Assembly: GCA_038229295.1 (NCBI GenBank)
Contig: JBBROO010000002.1
Location: forward strand, 1 to 64,000
DNA: 64,000 bases
Direction: 5' to 3'
Source: JAJPGZ01 sp038229295
Lineage (GTDB): Bacteria > Verrucomicrobiota > Verrucomicrobiia > Chthoniobacterales > UBA10450
Position numbers and translations under genes: made by a program. Every line of letters starts with the position of its first letter. Position 1 is the stretch's first letter. Positions 15,810-24,129 of the stretch are shown one piece after another. The notes under the pieces are model-generated. The model made no database searches and was not told the origin of the DNA. It saw only the letters and a list, made by a program, of their open reading frames with translations.

Positions 15810-17429
15810 GTGAATCGGAAAGCGCGATCCTCGGCGATCATCGACACGCAGGTTATTTACTGTGGGGATAACCTTGAACAGTTAAAGAAGCTGCCCCCAG
15901 CTTGTGTCGATCTTATCTACATCGACCCACCCTTTAACTCGAACCGCAACTACGAAGTCTTTTGGGGCGAGTCCAAAGAGAAGCGCGCTTTTGAAGATCG
16001 CCACGAATCCACCAAAGCCTACATTGAATACATGCGGCCACGCTGCGTGGAGTTGGCGCGTGTCCTCAAAAAGACCGGCAGTTTTTATTACCACTGCGAC
16101 TGGCACGCCAGCCACTACGTCAAAGTCATGCTAGACCAGATTTTCGGGGAAAATAATTTCAAAAACGAAATCGTCTGGAAACGGGCAAGCACCGTCAAGG
16201 GAAACGCTGGACAAGGCAGCAAACTCTGGAGTCCCAACACGGACAGCATTCTCTTTTATACGGGCGGCGGAGATGAATATCCATTCCATCCGCAGTTCAA
16301 AGATTACACCGAAGAATATATCTCGCAGTTTTACAAATACACAGACGATGAAGGCAGGCGCTATCGTTTGATTAGCATGATCGGGCCGGGTGGTGCGGCA
16401 AAAGGCAACCCGATTTACGAGGTAATGGGAGTTACGCGGTATTGGCGTTACTCCCAAGAGACGATGAAACAACTCATCGCACAGGGACTAGTCGTTCAAA
16501 CAAACCCAGGAACCGTTCCACAAAAGAAGCAATATTTGGACGACGGAAAAGGCGTAGCCATTCAAACGCTTTGGGATGACATCGAGGCTTTAGGTCCGTC
16601 AGCTCGTGAAAGGCTAGGTTATCCAACACAAAAACCGCTTCAACTTCTTGAACGTATTATCAAAGCGAGCAGCAACGAAAACGACATTGTGCTAGACGGC
16701 TTTTGCGGATGCGGAACAACCCTGGTTGCTGCGCAGAATTTGAAACGGCAGTGGATCGGCATTGATATTTCTCCCACGGCCTGCCGCGTTATGGCCAAAC
16801 GGCTACGCGATGTTTGTGGTTTACCGGAAAGCGAACCGCTGTGGAAAGCCGGACGCGGCTTTATTGTCCGCGATTTGCCGTGGAGCGAGGCCAAGTTGCG
16901 CGCTATTCCGCCGTTTGAATTTGAAAACTGGGCGGTCATTGCTCTCGGCGGTATTCCAAACAAAGTCCAAGTGGGGGACATGGGTGTGGATGGCCGCATT
17001 TATCCTGTTTCTTCCGCCGTCACGCCCCGCGCCCGAGAAGAAGGGGAATTAGCTTTAAAAGAGCGCTGGTATCCCATCCAAGTGAAGCAAAAGGATAAAG
17101 TTGGTCGTCCTGACGTAGATTCGTTCGAGGCGATGATGATGCGGGAGGAGTGCGACAAAGGTTTTTTCGTGAGCTTCGACTATTCGAACGATGCTCTAAG
17201 AGAGTGTGAGAACTTCTTCAAGCGCAGCGGCAAAGTAATTGTCACGCTCACTGTCAAAGAGATTCTGGACGAAGAAAATCGCCAGAAAATTGGCTTGATC
17301 CAAAACATCCTTGCTTTCAGAGAGAAAGAGAATGGTGCGCGATGCTGGGATCGAACCCCCGCCCGCATCGCTACGCCGCGCCCGCTCCTATCCGAGGTTA
17401 ACGAGTCATCAGAGAAACGCCGTTCTTAA
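15810..17429 (+). CDS. DNA methyltransferase fused to Mrr-like nuclease domain
   Basis: This 539-aa protein appears to combine modification and cleavage. Residues 10-340 are a beta-class amino-methyltransferase (N6-adenine or N4-cytosine), with catalytic motif DPPF in VDLIYIDPPFNS (about residue 40) before the SAM motif FCGCGTT (about 297). GYPTQKPLQLLERII is also typical. Residues about 370-480 look like an Mrr-type PD-(D/E)XK domain: FENWAVIALGG, GVDGRIYP and PIQVKQKDKVGRPDVDSF, giving the D...QxK active-site pattern. The last 30 or so residues (GARCWDRTPARIATPRP) are read through a tRNA-like repeat and are probably not native. The start could also be slightly downstream. The target sequence is unknown. 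Neighbours suggest a transferable restriction or defence unit. Confidence 0.8.
   Translation: MNRKARSSAIIDTQVIYCGDNLEQLKKLPPACVDLIYIDPPFNSNRNYEVFWGESKEKRAFEDRHESTKAYIEYMRPRCVELARVLKKTGSFYYHCDWHASHYVKVMLDQIFGENNFKNEIVWKRASTVKGNAGQGSKLWSPNTDSILFYTGGGDEYPFHPQFKDYTEEYISQFYKYTDDEGRRYRLISMIGPGGAAKGNPIYEVMGVTRYWRYSQETMKQLIAQGLVVQTNPGTVPQKKQYLDDGKGVAIQTLWDDIEALGPSARERLGYPTQKPLQLLERIIKASSNENDIVLDGFCGCGTTLVAAQNLKRQWIGIDISPTACRVMAKRLRDVCGLPESEPLWKAGRGFIVRDLPWSEAKLRAIPPFEFENWAVIALGGIPNKVQVGDMGVDGRIYPVSSAVTPRAREEGELALKERWYPIQVKQKDKVGRPDVDSFEAMMMREECDKGFFVSFDYSNDALRECENFFKRSGKVIVTLTVKEILDEENRQKIGLIQNILAFREKENGARCWDRTPARIATPRPLLSEVNESSEKRRS
17333..17357 (-). repeat. Third tRNA 3' fragment, inside the methyltransferase 3' end
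   Basis: TGGTGCGCGATGCTGGGATC and the following GAACC repeat the CCA/acceptor/T-arm segment of the tRNA-Val family with a few changes. The fragment lies inside the last codons of the methyltransferase frame, which therefore runs through it before stopping at 17429. With the copies at 14554, 15709 and the intact tRNA at 18073 it makes four in-line copies in the same orientation. Confidence 0.6.
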
Positions 17430-17463
17430 AGCCTACGAAAGCGGCGTGAGAAGTTGTGAGGTC

Positions 17464-18015
17464 TCAGGGACGAAATCCTATGCGCGGTTTGGAAGGCGCT
17501 GAAGGAAGGGCAGGAGGGTCGATGATGTCCATCACTCGTTGCAGTATCGTGACGATGGCCGCTTCGTGAACATTGAGGCGTTGTTTCAATTCCTTTTCCA
17601 GAGCTTCGAGTTGCTTTCCCAATTCACGCTTGTCACCCAGGAGCGATCGCATTTTTAAAAACGCGCGCACAACAAACACGCTCATCTGGACAGCACGTGG
17701 ACTGTTGAGCACATTGGCCGCCATGATGGCGCCGTGCTCGGTGAAAACGAACGGCAGATATTTGCGATGCTGACCGCGACCGGTCTTTAAGGTCGCAATT
17801 TGCGACCTTAGAGCCAGATGCTCGTTTGGAGTGATTTGAAAGGCAAAATCCCGGGGAAACCGATCCAGATTGCGTCGAACCTGTTCAAGCAACCGCTTAG
17901 GCGAAACGTTGTAGATTCCGGCGAGATCAGAATCCAACATCACGCGTTGACCGCGAATTTCGTAAATCAACTCGCCGAGTTGATTCGTCGTGAGCGTCTT
18001 GGCCGGCTTGCGCAT
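17464..18015 (-). CDS. ORF6N-domain protein
   Basis: This 183-aa protein starts with LIYEIRGQRVMLDSDLAGIY, the hallmark of the ORF6N domain. KRLLEQVRRNLDRFPRDFAFQIT and FTEHGAIMAANVLNSPRAVQMS follow. This is a KilA-N/Bro-related putative DNA-binding domain common in prophages, integrative elements and variable chromosomal islands. A C-terminal helical, partly coiled segment (KRELGKQLEALEKELKQRL) probably mediates oligomerisation. The gene is convergent with the methyltransferase and lies between it and tRNA-Val. It lacks the dispersed 11-mer. Its biological role is not known. Confidence 0.85.
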   Translation of the reverse strand: MRKPAKTLTTNQLGELIYEIRGQRVMLDSDLAGIYNVSPKRLLEQVRRNLDRFPRDFAFQITPNEHLALRSQIATLKTGRGQHRKYLPFVFTEHGAIMAANVLNSPRAVQMSVFVVRAFLKMRSLLGDKRELGKQLEALEKELKQRLNVHEAAIVTILQRVMDIIDPPALPSAPSKPRIGFRP

Positions 18016-18072
18016 TACGGGGAGAGCCTAGCTTGCGCAGTGTGAACGCCAAGCTCGACGTTCGATTGGAGA

Positions 18073-18147
18073 TGGTGCGCGGTGCAGGGTTCGAACCTGC
18101 GACTTCTTGCGTGTGAAGCAAGCGCTCTACCACTGAGCTAACCGCGC
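18073..18147 (-). tRNA. tRNA-Val (anticodon CAC), CCA encoded
   Basis: The minus strand gives acceptor GCGCGGT paired with ACCGCGC, a D arm with AGTGGTAGA, and the anticodon stem CTTGC/GCAAG around TTCACAC (anticodon CAC, reads GUG). The T arm is GCAGG/CCTGC with TTCGAAC, then A73 and an encoded CCA (18073-18075). Unlike the other two tRNAs in the window, CCA is genomic. This intact gene is the likely integration target that produced the 3' fragments at 14554, 15709 and 17333. Confidence 0.95.
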
Positions 18148-18242
18148 GGAAGAGAAGTAGAAATTAGAAAGGAGAAAGTAGAAATTACAAGTGGAAGCGG
18201 GCGAGCGTTTGCTCGGAAACGCAACGCGTTTTATAGGAACGC

Positions 18243-18686
18243 ATGTCCGAACACAAAGTTACTCTCACCTGGCAACGCGGCGATGTGCCGTTCGAATATC
18301 AAAAGTATCCGCGGGATCACTCTTGGAAATTTGACGGCGGCCATGAGATGACGGCGACGGCGGCGCCGGCTTATCTCGGCAACCCGCAAAATGTCGATCC
18401 TGAAGAAGCGTTCGTGGCTTCGCTATCGAGCTGCCACATGCTCACGTTTCTTGCACTCGCATGTAAGCAGAAATTTGTGTTGGACGAATACTCCGACGAA
18501 GCGGTCGGGCACATGGAGAAAAATGCCGAAGGGAAAATGGCGGTCACGCGGGTGGAGTTACATCCCAAAATTAAATTCTCGGGCGACAAACAACCGACTC
18601 CGGAAGAGCTCGACAAACTGCATCACGCCGCGCACGAGAATTGTTTCATCGCTAACTCGGTGACCACGGAAGTGACGGTGAAATAG
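18243..18686 (+). CDS. OsmC-family hydroperoxide-detoxifying protein
   Basis: This 147-aa cytoplasmic OsmC/Ohr-superfamily protein reduces organic hydroperoxides through a pair of cysteines. The first redox Cys is in ASLSSCHMLTFLALA (about residue 63) and the second in AHENCFIANS (about residue 131), both at family positions. GNPQNVDPEEAF precedes the first Cys as usual. Length is normal, so the gene looks complete. It begins 95 bases after tRNA-Val and is the first core-like gene outside the island. The dispersed word begins just past its stop (18690) and overlaps the stop codon of the convergent GH31 gene. Confidence 0.88.
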   Translation: MSEHKVTLTWQRGDVPFEYQKYPRDHSWKFDGGHEMTATAAPAYLGNPQNVDPEEAFVASLSSCHMLTFLALACKQKFVLDEYSDEAVGHMEKNAEGKMAVTRVELHPKIKFSGDKQPTPEELDKLHHAAHENCFIANSVTTEVTVK

Positions 18687-18698
18687 CCGTTGTCGATC

Positions 18699-21600
18699 TT
18701 ACGGAACCGTGACGCGGTAGAAGCGTTGCAACGATAGACCGCCCGTTTGGCCGCCGTCATCGAGCCAATTCATAATGGCGCCAGTCCCGCTCACATCCGG
18801 CACGATCGATTGCCAGGTCGGATCGAGCAGTGAATTTTTCCATTGCACGCGGTAGGAAATTCCGAGTTGCGACGGCCAGCTAACGAGATAGCCGCTCGGC
18901 TGCGTGGTGACTGATTGGATCGCCAATGTGCTTTGCGGGTCGTTCGGATTCGTGCCGGCGAAATATTCCTGCGCATTCGTTAGGCCATCGCCGTCATTGT
19001 CGGCGTTGTCGTCAGTGATGCCGTAATATTGACGCCACGAATCCGTCACGCCGTCGCCTTGTGAAGTCGTGCCGAAGGTGACGGTGGCGTTGCCGCCGCC
19101 GTGCGCGAATTTCACGTAAACGAATTTCGCGGTGCTGTCGTAGAACCAACCGAAAGCGGCGTTATCGAAAGCGGTTTGGGTCGCGAGCTGCGGCAGGCGG
19201 ACGCCGTTGCGCTCGGCGCCGATCGGCGAGAGCGTGCCGAAGACTTTGAACGTGACTGGCCGCGGCTCGGAAGAGAGCGCGAGCGTCGTCACGTTTCCGT
19301 TAGGCGAACATTGCACCGCGGTGTTGTCATACATGGTGAATGACGATGTCGATGTACCGGGATAAATCAGAAATTGCAGCGCGTCGTCGCGCGTCGCGAT
19401 CGCTGGATTGTTGACGTAGTTCGCGTCGCACAAAGTCTGCGGCACGTTTGCCAGCATCGGAACGATCGCGCTCTCGCGCACGAATAGCGGCATCTTCGAC
19501 GTGTCGGCGTTCGACCAGGTTATGTTCTGGTTGCCGGTGTATTTCGCGTTCGTCCAATAGTCGTACCAATTTCCCGCCGGCAAATAGACACTGCGCGATG
19601 TCGATGTTGGCGCATTCATCGGCGCGACGAGCAATTCGTTTCCGAAATAATAGGTGTGATTGATGCCGTAAGTGGTGGCGTCGCTTTGATTGAACAACAC
19701 GAGCGGCCGGATAATCGGCAATCCATCGACGCTCGCCTCTTTCGCGTAGCTGTAAATGTAAGGGAAGAGCTGCGAGTGCAGCTTCGCGTTCGTGACGTAA
19801 TTCGTTAGGGCGCCCGCGCCGTAGCCCCACGGATATTGCTCCAGATTTCCGGTGTTCACTTGTCGATGCATTTGCATGAGTGGCGTGAAGGCGCCGAATT
19901 GCGTCCAGCGCATGAACAGATCGGCGTGGTTCGTTTCGAAATTCGAATTCTGATAACCGCCGATGTCGTGTCCCCAGATGGCGAATCCGCTCATGGCTGC
20001 GCCTTGGGCCGAGGTCATCACGCTGTTGAGACCGTTGCCGTTCTTGTCGAAGTTCGGTTCGTTATCGCCGGGCCAACCGCCGGGATAACTTTGCGTGCCG
20101 GTAAATCCGCTGCGCGCGAACAGGATTCCGTTAGGCCCGAGAACGCTCGAGATCGCTTTGTGATACTCAATGCAAAATCCATTGCGCATCTCGATTCCGG
20201 TCCGGCCATCTGAATAAGATGCGGTGGTTGGAATATAAGTGTTCGTGCCGTTTGTCGTTTCGCCGTCGTCGGTCTTGAATCCGCCGATGGCCGGCTCGCT
20301 CGAACTGTTTTGCGTCGTGACGTTGCTTTGACTAACGAGGGATTGCAGTTGGCCCGTGAGCCAGTTTTTCGCGGCGGCGTTCGTGAAATCAACCGGACTG
20401 CCGTTGCCTTTCCACCATGGCACAATTAACGGAGGGCCGCCGGCAGCGCTACGCACGAAATAATTATTCGACGCAGCCGTCGCGTAGTTGCTCGCTTGTC
20501 CGAGATTTTGGCCGGCTACGCCTTCGTTATTCGAGTTGGTGTTGATGAACGGCGTCATCCAGCAGACCACCTTCAATCCATTTTGCTGGAAGAAATTCAT
20601 CATGTCGCTGACTGAGCTGAACCCGTTGTAATTCACGCCTTCGTAGGTCCCGCCCGCGCCGAACTGCGTCATGTTCCAGTTGAAATCGTTGTAGGCCGTT
20701 TCCCATGGCGAATCGAAGACGAAGACGGAAGCGGGAATTCCGCTCTGCAAATGTTTCGTGACCGCGTAGCGAACTTCGCCGCCGGTATGCCAGATGTCGG
20801 AAGAGATCCATGTTCCAAAAACCCACGGCGGCGGCAAGTAGGGCCTTCCGGTGTAGCCGGTGTAGCGGGTGAGCACGTCGGTCAGTTTCGGTCCGGCGAC
20901 GACATTGAACTTGAGGTTACCGAAAAGATTTTGCACGACGTAGCGGTCGGCCGCGCCATTGCGCATGTCGAAGTAACTCTCCGCCGTCGAGTCGAGATGG
21001 AAACCGTAACCGCGATTGCTCACGAACCATGGGACCGGCTTGTAAGCAGCATCACCTTTCGATCCGGCGATATCGAGCGTGAGCATGTGGACTTTTTTTC
21101 CGGCTTGATCAAACGAGTTAAACTTTTCGCCCAATCCGAAAAAATGTTCGGTCGCGTCCGAAGGAGCAGCGATGTCGGTTTCGGTAGGAGCAAAACCGTT
21201 CCAGTTCGTCACCTCGTAATGCATCACGCCGTCGCTCGTGAACGTGAGCTGGGCGGTGATTGTCGATCCTGCGAAAGCTTGCACGATCTGCAATCCATTC
21301 GCGATCGGCGTCGCGGAAATGACGCGGCCCAGATCGTATGTCGATCCACCGATTTTCGCTGAGGGCGGCGCAAACGTGACCAAAGTCGCGAGCGGACTTC
21401 CGCTCAGATCCGGCTCGGCTAGCGCGATATGTCCGGTGTCGTCGTAGATCCGCGCCTCGAAAGTTCCCGATGTCGATGTTGCGGAATGAAACGCGGCGTT
21501 GTTAGGCGGAGTAAGCGGAAAGCCAAATGTTTGGTCGGCGCCGTAAATCGTGCCGCGAGTGTTTTGGGCGACCGCGCGGTAATGATAGGTCGTGTTCGAA

Positions 21601-23345
21601 GCCAATCCGGTCACGTTGGCGCTGCTCGGAACCGGACTTGTTCCATTGCCCGCGGAGGGTGAATCGGCAATCGAGATGCTGTCGAAAATAAGATTTTGAG
21701 GCGTCGCGCCCGCTGTGCGCGTGTTGAAATTACCAAAGCCAAGGTAAGCGGGCGTGACATTGCTCGCCTTTAGATTCCCCGACGCAAACGTATAGCCGGC
21801 GCTCGTGCGGAGCTTCGCTCCGAGCGTGTAAGTCCCCGACAAGCCGTCGTAGTAAAGGATAAAGTCGACGACCTGTCCGAGCACGGACGTGCCGAGATTG
21901 ATCGCCTGGACTCCGTTTACGGCAATAACATTGTTGCCGAACTGCGTTCCATTGAATGGTTTGATGCCGACGGAAATCAGTTCGTTCGCGCCGAACGTCG
22001 CGCCGGCGGCCGATTTCAAATTGAAGCCGCTAAAGGCCTGGGTGTTGTCGAGGTTCCAACGGACCGACAGAGTCAACACTCCCGCCTGTTTGGCGTTGAG
22101 AATCTGGCGGTCCATCGCCTGCGTGCCGCTGCCCGAGAAAAGACCGAACGATTTTGCGTTGTCGATCTTCGCGCCGCTTGTCTCCAGGAAAATTCCACCG
22201 TTCGAGCCTTCGCGGTACGTCGCCGCACCGAAACCGCTGCCTCCGTTAGCGCCGTAAGCCCAGCTTGCGTACGACTCCGCATCGTCGCTGCTGTGCGACC
22301 GCGTATCGGAGCCGTAGCTGCTCGTTAGGCCGTACTCGAACCACGTTTGAGTTTGGTCCCCGTTTGGATTGACGCTGCCGCCGAGAGTGGCATTTCCGCC
22401 GGCGACATTAAAAGCGCTCGTCGTCGTTACGCTCGGAGAATCGGCATTCGCAAAGGCGCCGTTAACGAACAGATCGCTCAAGTCGGGTGCGCTGGCGGCC
22501 CCGCCGAGTAACGGCAACGTTCCAAATATCTTTTGCAGCGTGCGCAAAGTCGCGCTGTGCGTGTAGCGGACCCCGCCGTGAAACCCTCCGGCTTTAGCAA
22601 ACGGCGAAAGAATAATCATCCCGATGGGGCCGTCGCTGCTGCTCTGACCTTCATCCCAAGTGATAAGAACGAGCCCGTTGTTTTGATACGCCGCCGAATT
22701 CAAAATCATCGGCAAATTTTGCGCGAGCCAGGTATCGCCTTGCTTGATCGCGTTGTTCAAGCCGGCCGGGTCGGCATCGTGCATGTCGTTGTAAATGTTC
22801 GGTGTGATGAAATTGTAGTGCGCGAGATTGTTGTTGGTAATATCACCCGCCAATTCTGAAAATGGCCGCATCACGCTCGTGCAATTACCACCCGCGCCGG
22901 TGATGTCGTCGAAAAATGCGAAGGGATTATGCTTCACATAATACGGCGGCGCATCGACTGTCGGGCAGGTGAGTCCGTTGATGTTTTCCTGATAGGTTTT
23001 CCAGGAAATTCCGGCGTCCTTTAATTGTGTGACCAAATGGCTGGTCGTCGCCTGATGGTTCGTCGCCGGCGGATTGTCATCGAGAATGCCGAAGTTCGTC
23101 CCAGCCTCGAGCCAAAGATAATTCGGCTCGCTCGGATGAATGCCGGGCGGGTTGTAATATTGATCGCAATAACTGGCCATCGGCAGCAGCGTGTTGTTGA
23201 TGTAAGGGGCGTCGGCGCTGCCTTTGATCTGCGCCCAGTTGTGGTTCTCCATCAGAATCACGAAGACGTTGCTGCTGGCGTTCAGTCCGGCGAACGCCGA
23301 CTGCGCCGCGGCCAATGCGATGAGAACTGCGAGAAATCGTTTCAT
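18699..23345 (-). CDS. Giant secreted fusion: phosphoesterase plus GH31 glucosidase
   Basis: This 1548-aa exported protein has a signal peptide (MKRFLAVLIALAAAQSAFAG). Residues 25-300 form an acid-phosphatase/phospholipase-C-type phosphoesterase (FVILMENHNWAQIKG, HPSEPNYLWLEAG, LVLITWDEGQ). A FN3-like module follows, interrupted at about 350-575 by a jelly-roll/LamG-like insert. Residues about 620-1400 form a GH31 alpha-glucosidase with nucleophile region GFKTDDGE, acid/base region GHDIGG, and RWTQFGAFTPLMQMH. The C-terminus has a calcium-binding-like DNADNDGDGLTNAQEYFAGT segment and a beta domain. Fusion of these two catalytic activities is unusual. The ATG at 23345 overlaps the stop of the broken gene upstream (ATGA). 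Few exact copies of the dispersed word occur, though near variants do. Confidence 0.82.
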   Translation of the reverse strand: MKRFLAVLIALAAAQSAFAGLNASSNVFVILMENHNWAQIKGSADAPYINNTLLPMASYCDQYYNPPGIHPSEPNYLWLEAGTNFGILDDNPPATNHQATTSHLVTQLKDAGISWKTYQENINGLTCPTVDAPPYYVKHNPFAFFDDITGAGGNCTSVMRPFSELAGDITNNNLAHYNFITPNIYNDMHDADPAGLNNAIKQGDTWLAQNLPMILNSAAYQNNGLVLITWDEGQSSSDGPIGMIILSPFAKAGGFHGGVRYTHSATLRTLQKIFGTLPLLGGAASAPDLSDLFVNGAFANADSPSVTTTSAFNVAGGNATLGGSVNPNGDQTQTWFEYGLTSSYGSDTRSHSSDDAESYASWAYGANGGSGFGAATYREGSNGGIFLETSGAKIDNAKSFGLFSGSGTQAMDRQILNAKQAGVLTLSVRWNLDNTQAFSGFNLKSAAGATFGANELISVGIKPFNGTQFGNNVIAVNGVQAINLGTSVLGQVVDFILYYDGLSGTYTLGAKLRTSAGYTFASGNLKASNVTPAYLGFGNFNTRTAGATPQNLIFDSISIADSPSAGNGTSPVPSSANVTGLASNTTYHYRAVAQNTRGTIYGADQTFGFPLTPPNNAAFHSATSTSGTFEARIYDDTGHIALAEPDLSGSPLATLVTFAPPSAKIGGSTYDLGRVISATPIANGLQIVQAFAGSTITAQLTFTSDGVMHYEVTNWNGFAPTETDIAAPSDATEHFFGLGEKFNSFDQAGKKVHMLTLDIAGSKGDAAYKPVPWFVSNRGYGFHLDSTAESYFDMRNGAADRYVVQNLFGNLKFNVVAGPKLTDVLTRYTGYTGRPYLPPPWVFGTWISSDIWHTGGEVRYAVTKHLQSGIPASVFVFDSPWETAYNDFNWNMTQFGAGGTYEGVNYNGFSSVSDMMNFFQQNGLKVVCWMTPFINTNSNNEGVAGQNLGQASNYATAASNNYFVRSAAGGPPLIVPWWKGNGSPVDFTNAAAKNWLTGQLQSLVSQSNVTTQNSSSEPAIGGFKTDDGETTNGTNTYIPTTASYSDGRTGIEMRNGFCIEYHKAISSVLGPNGILFARSGFTGTQSYPGGWPGDNEPNFDKNGNGLNSVMTSAQGAAMSGFAIWGHDIGGYQNSNFETNHADLFMRWTQFGAFTPLMQMHRQVNTGNLEQYPWGYGAGALTNYVTNAKLHSQLFPYIYSYAKEASVDGLPIIRPLVLFNQSDATTYGINHTYYFGNELLVAPMNAPTSTSRSVYLPAGNWYDYWTNAKYTGNQNITWSNADTSKMPLFVRESAIVPMLANVPQTLCDANYVNNPAIATRDDALQFLIYPGTSTSSFTMYDNTAVQCSPNGNVTTLALSSEPRPVTFKVFGTLSPIGAERNGVRLPQLATQTAFDNAAFGWFYDSTAKFVYVKFAHGGGNATVTFGTTSQGDGVTDSWRQYYGITDDNADNDGDGLTNAQEYFAGTNPNDPQSTLAIQSVTTQPSGYLVSWPSQLGISYRVQWKNSLLDPTWQSIVPDVSGTGAIMNWLDDGGQTGGLSLQRFYRVTVP

Positions 23346-24026
23346 GGAATTACCACGCGATAAAAATGGACCGGGTCACCGGCGACGCCGGGATCAATTT
23401 GATCGGCGCTCGGCCCTGTGGCGGTGATTGTCGATCCAACATTTGTCCATGTCGCGGTAGCGGTGGGCGAATCGGCCCGTTGCAATTGATAGGTTTTACC
23501 AGAAACCGCGTTCCACGTCACGCGAATGTCAGGGCCGACGATGTCGATCTTAATGACGGTGAACGCGGAGGCAGCGTTAAGCGGATCGGTGCCGGCGAAA
23601 TATTCCTGCATGTTCGTTAGGCCGTCGCCATCCGCGTCATCGCTGGCGTGAGAGAGGTCGGCGTCCTCGCCGACCGCGTGATCGAAATAGGCCAGTCGCC
23701 ACCAATCGGGAAGTCCGTCCGTATCGCTGAAAACGTCGCCGGTCTTCTGAACCTGAATTCCGGAAATGCGCGCATTGCCGGTCACAGGCGTGAATTGAAT
23801 ATCCATCTGCGCATCCGTTATTTGGAAGCGCCTCCAAGTGACCACTGCCACTGAATCCGCCGACCGCACTGCCTAACGACCACGAGTGCGACGAGCGTGG
23901 TGAAAGATTCGCGTCGAAGTCTTCTGCCTCTAACACAATGACGCCGCCCACTTCGGTGATTTGACCCTGACCCGAAATCGGCAGCGAGAGCGCTGCGAAA
24001 AGAAAGACCGTGAGGAACCGCCCCAT
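23342..24026 (-). pseudogene. Secreted carbohydrate-binding-type protein, frameshifted
   Basis: Two frames make one gene. The 5' part, from ATG at 24026, encodes a signal peptide (MGRFLTVFLFAALSLPISGQ) and a malectin/CBM-like start (GGVIVLEAEDFDANLSP, GSGHLEALPNNG). Around 23820-23850 sense continues in another frame (ITDAQMDIQFTPVTGNARISG) through DTDGLPDWWRLAYFDH, the DADGDGLTNMQEYFAGTDP segment and the same beta C-terminal module as the GH31 fusion, ending at 23342. The middle of the carbohydrate-binding domain is also missing, so an internal deletion that shifted the frame is more likely than a single-base error. A sequencing or assembly fault cannot be excluded. Confidence 0.6.
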
Positions 24027-24129
24027 GAAAAGACCTGGGAACAGCGTAATCGAATGACCGAGGCGCAGCGATACAATTCCCGTGGCAAATAAGTTGCCAA
24101 AGCACCGCCGAAGTCCCAACTGTATGCCG

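Noticed and set aside
15905..15914. Copy of the dispersed word inside the methyltransferase gene
   Set aside because: It lacks the A/T flank and encodes VDL in the conserved VDLIYIDPPF motif, so protein constraint explains it. Not counted as evidence that the island carries the system.
17311..17502. Short open frame starting MLSERKRMVRDAGIEPPP
   Set aside because: It is a translation of the tRNA-like fragment; the 'GIEP' look is typical of false genes called over tRNA sequence.
20751..21362. 203-aa plus-strand open frame opposite the GH31 fusion
   Set aside because: Shadow of the real gene; no recognisable motifs, and composition of an antisense frame.
21472..21481. TGTCGATGTT and TGTCGATCC variants, mostly in the GH31 fusion gene and Bat region
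   Set aside because: One to two mismatches from the word; possibly decayed or pre-site forms, but not counted as copies because chance and codon effects cannot be separated by eye.
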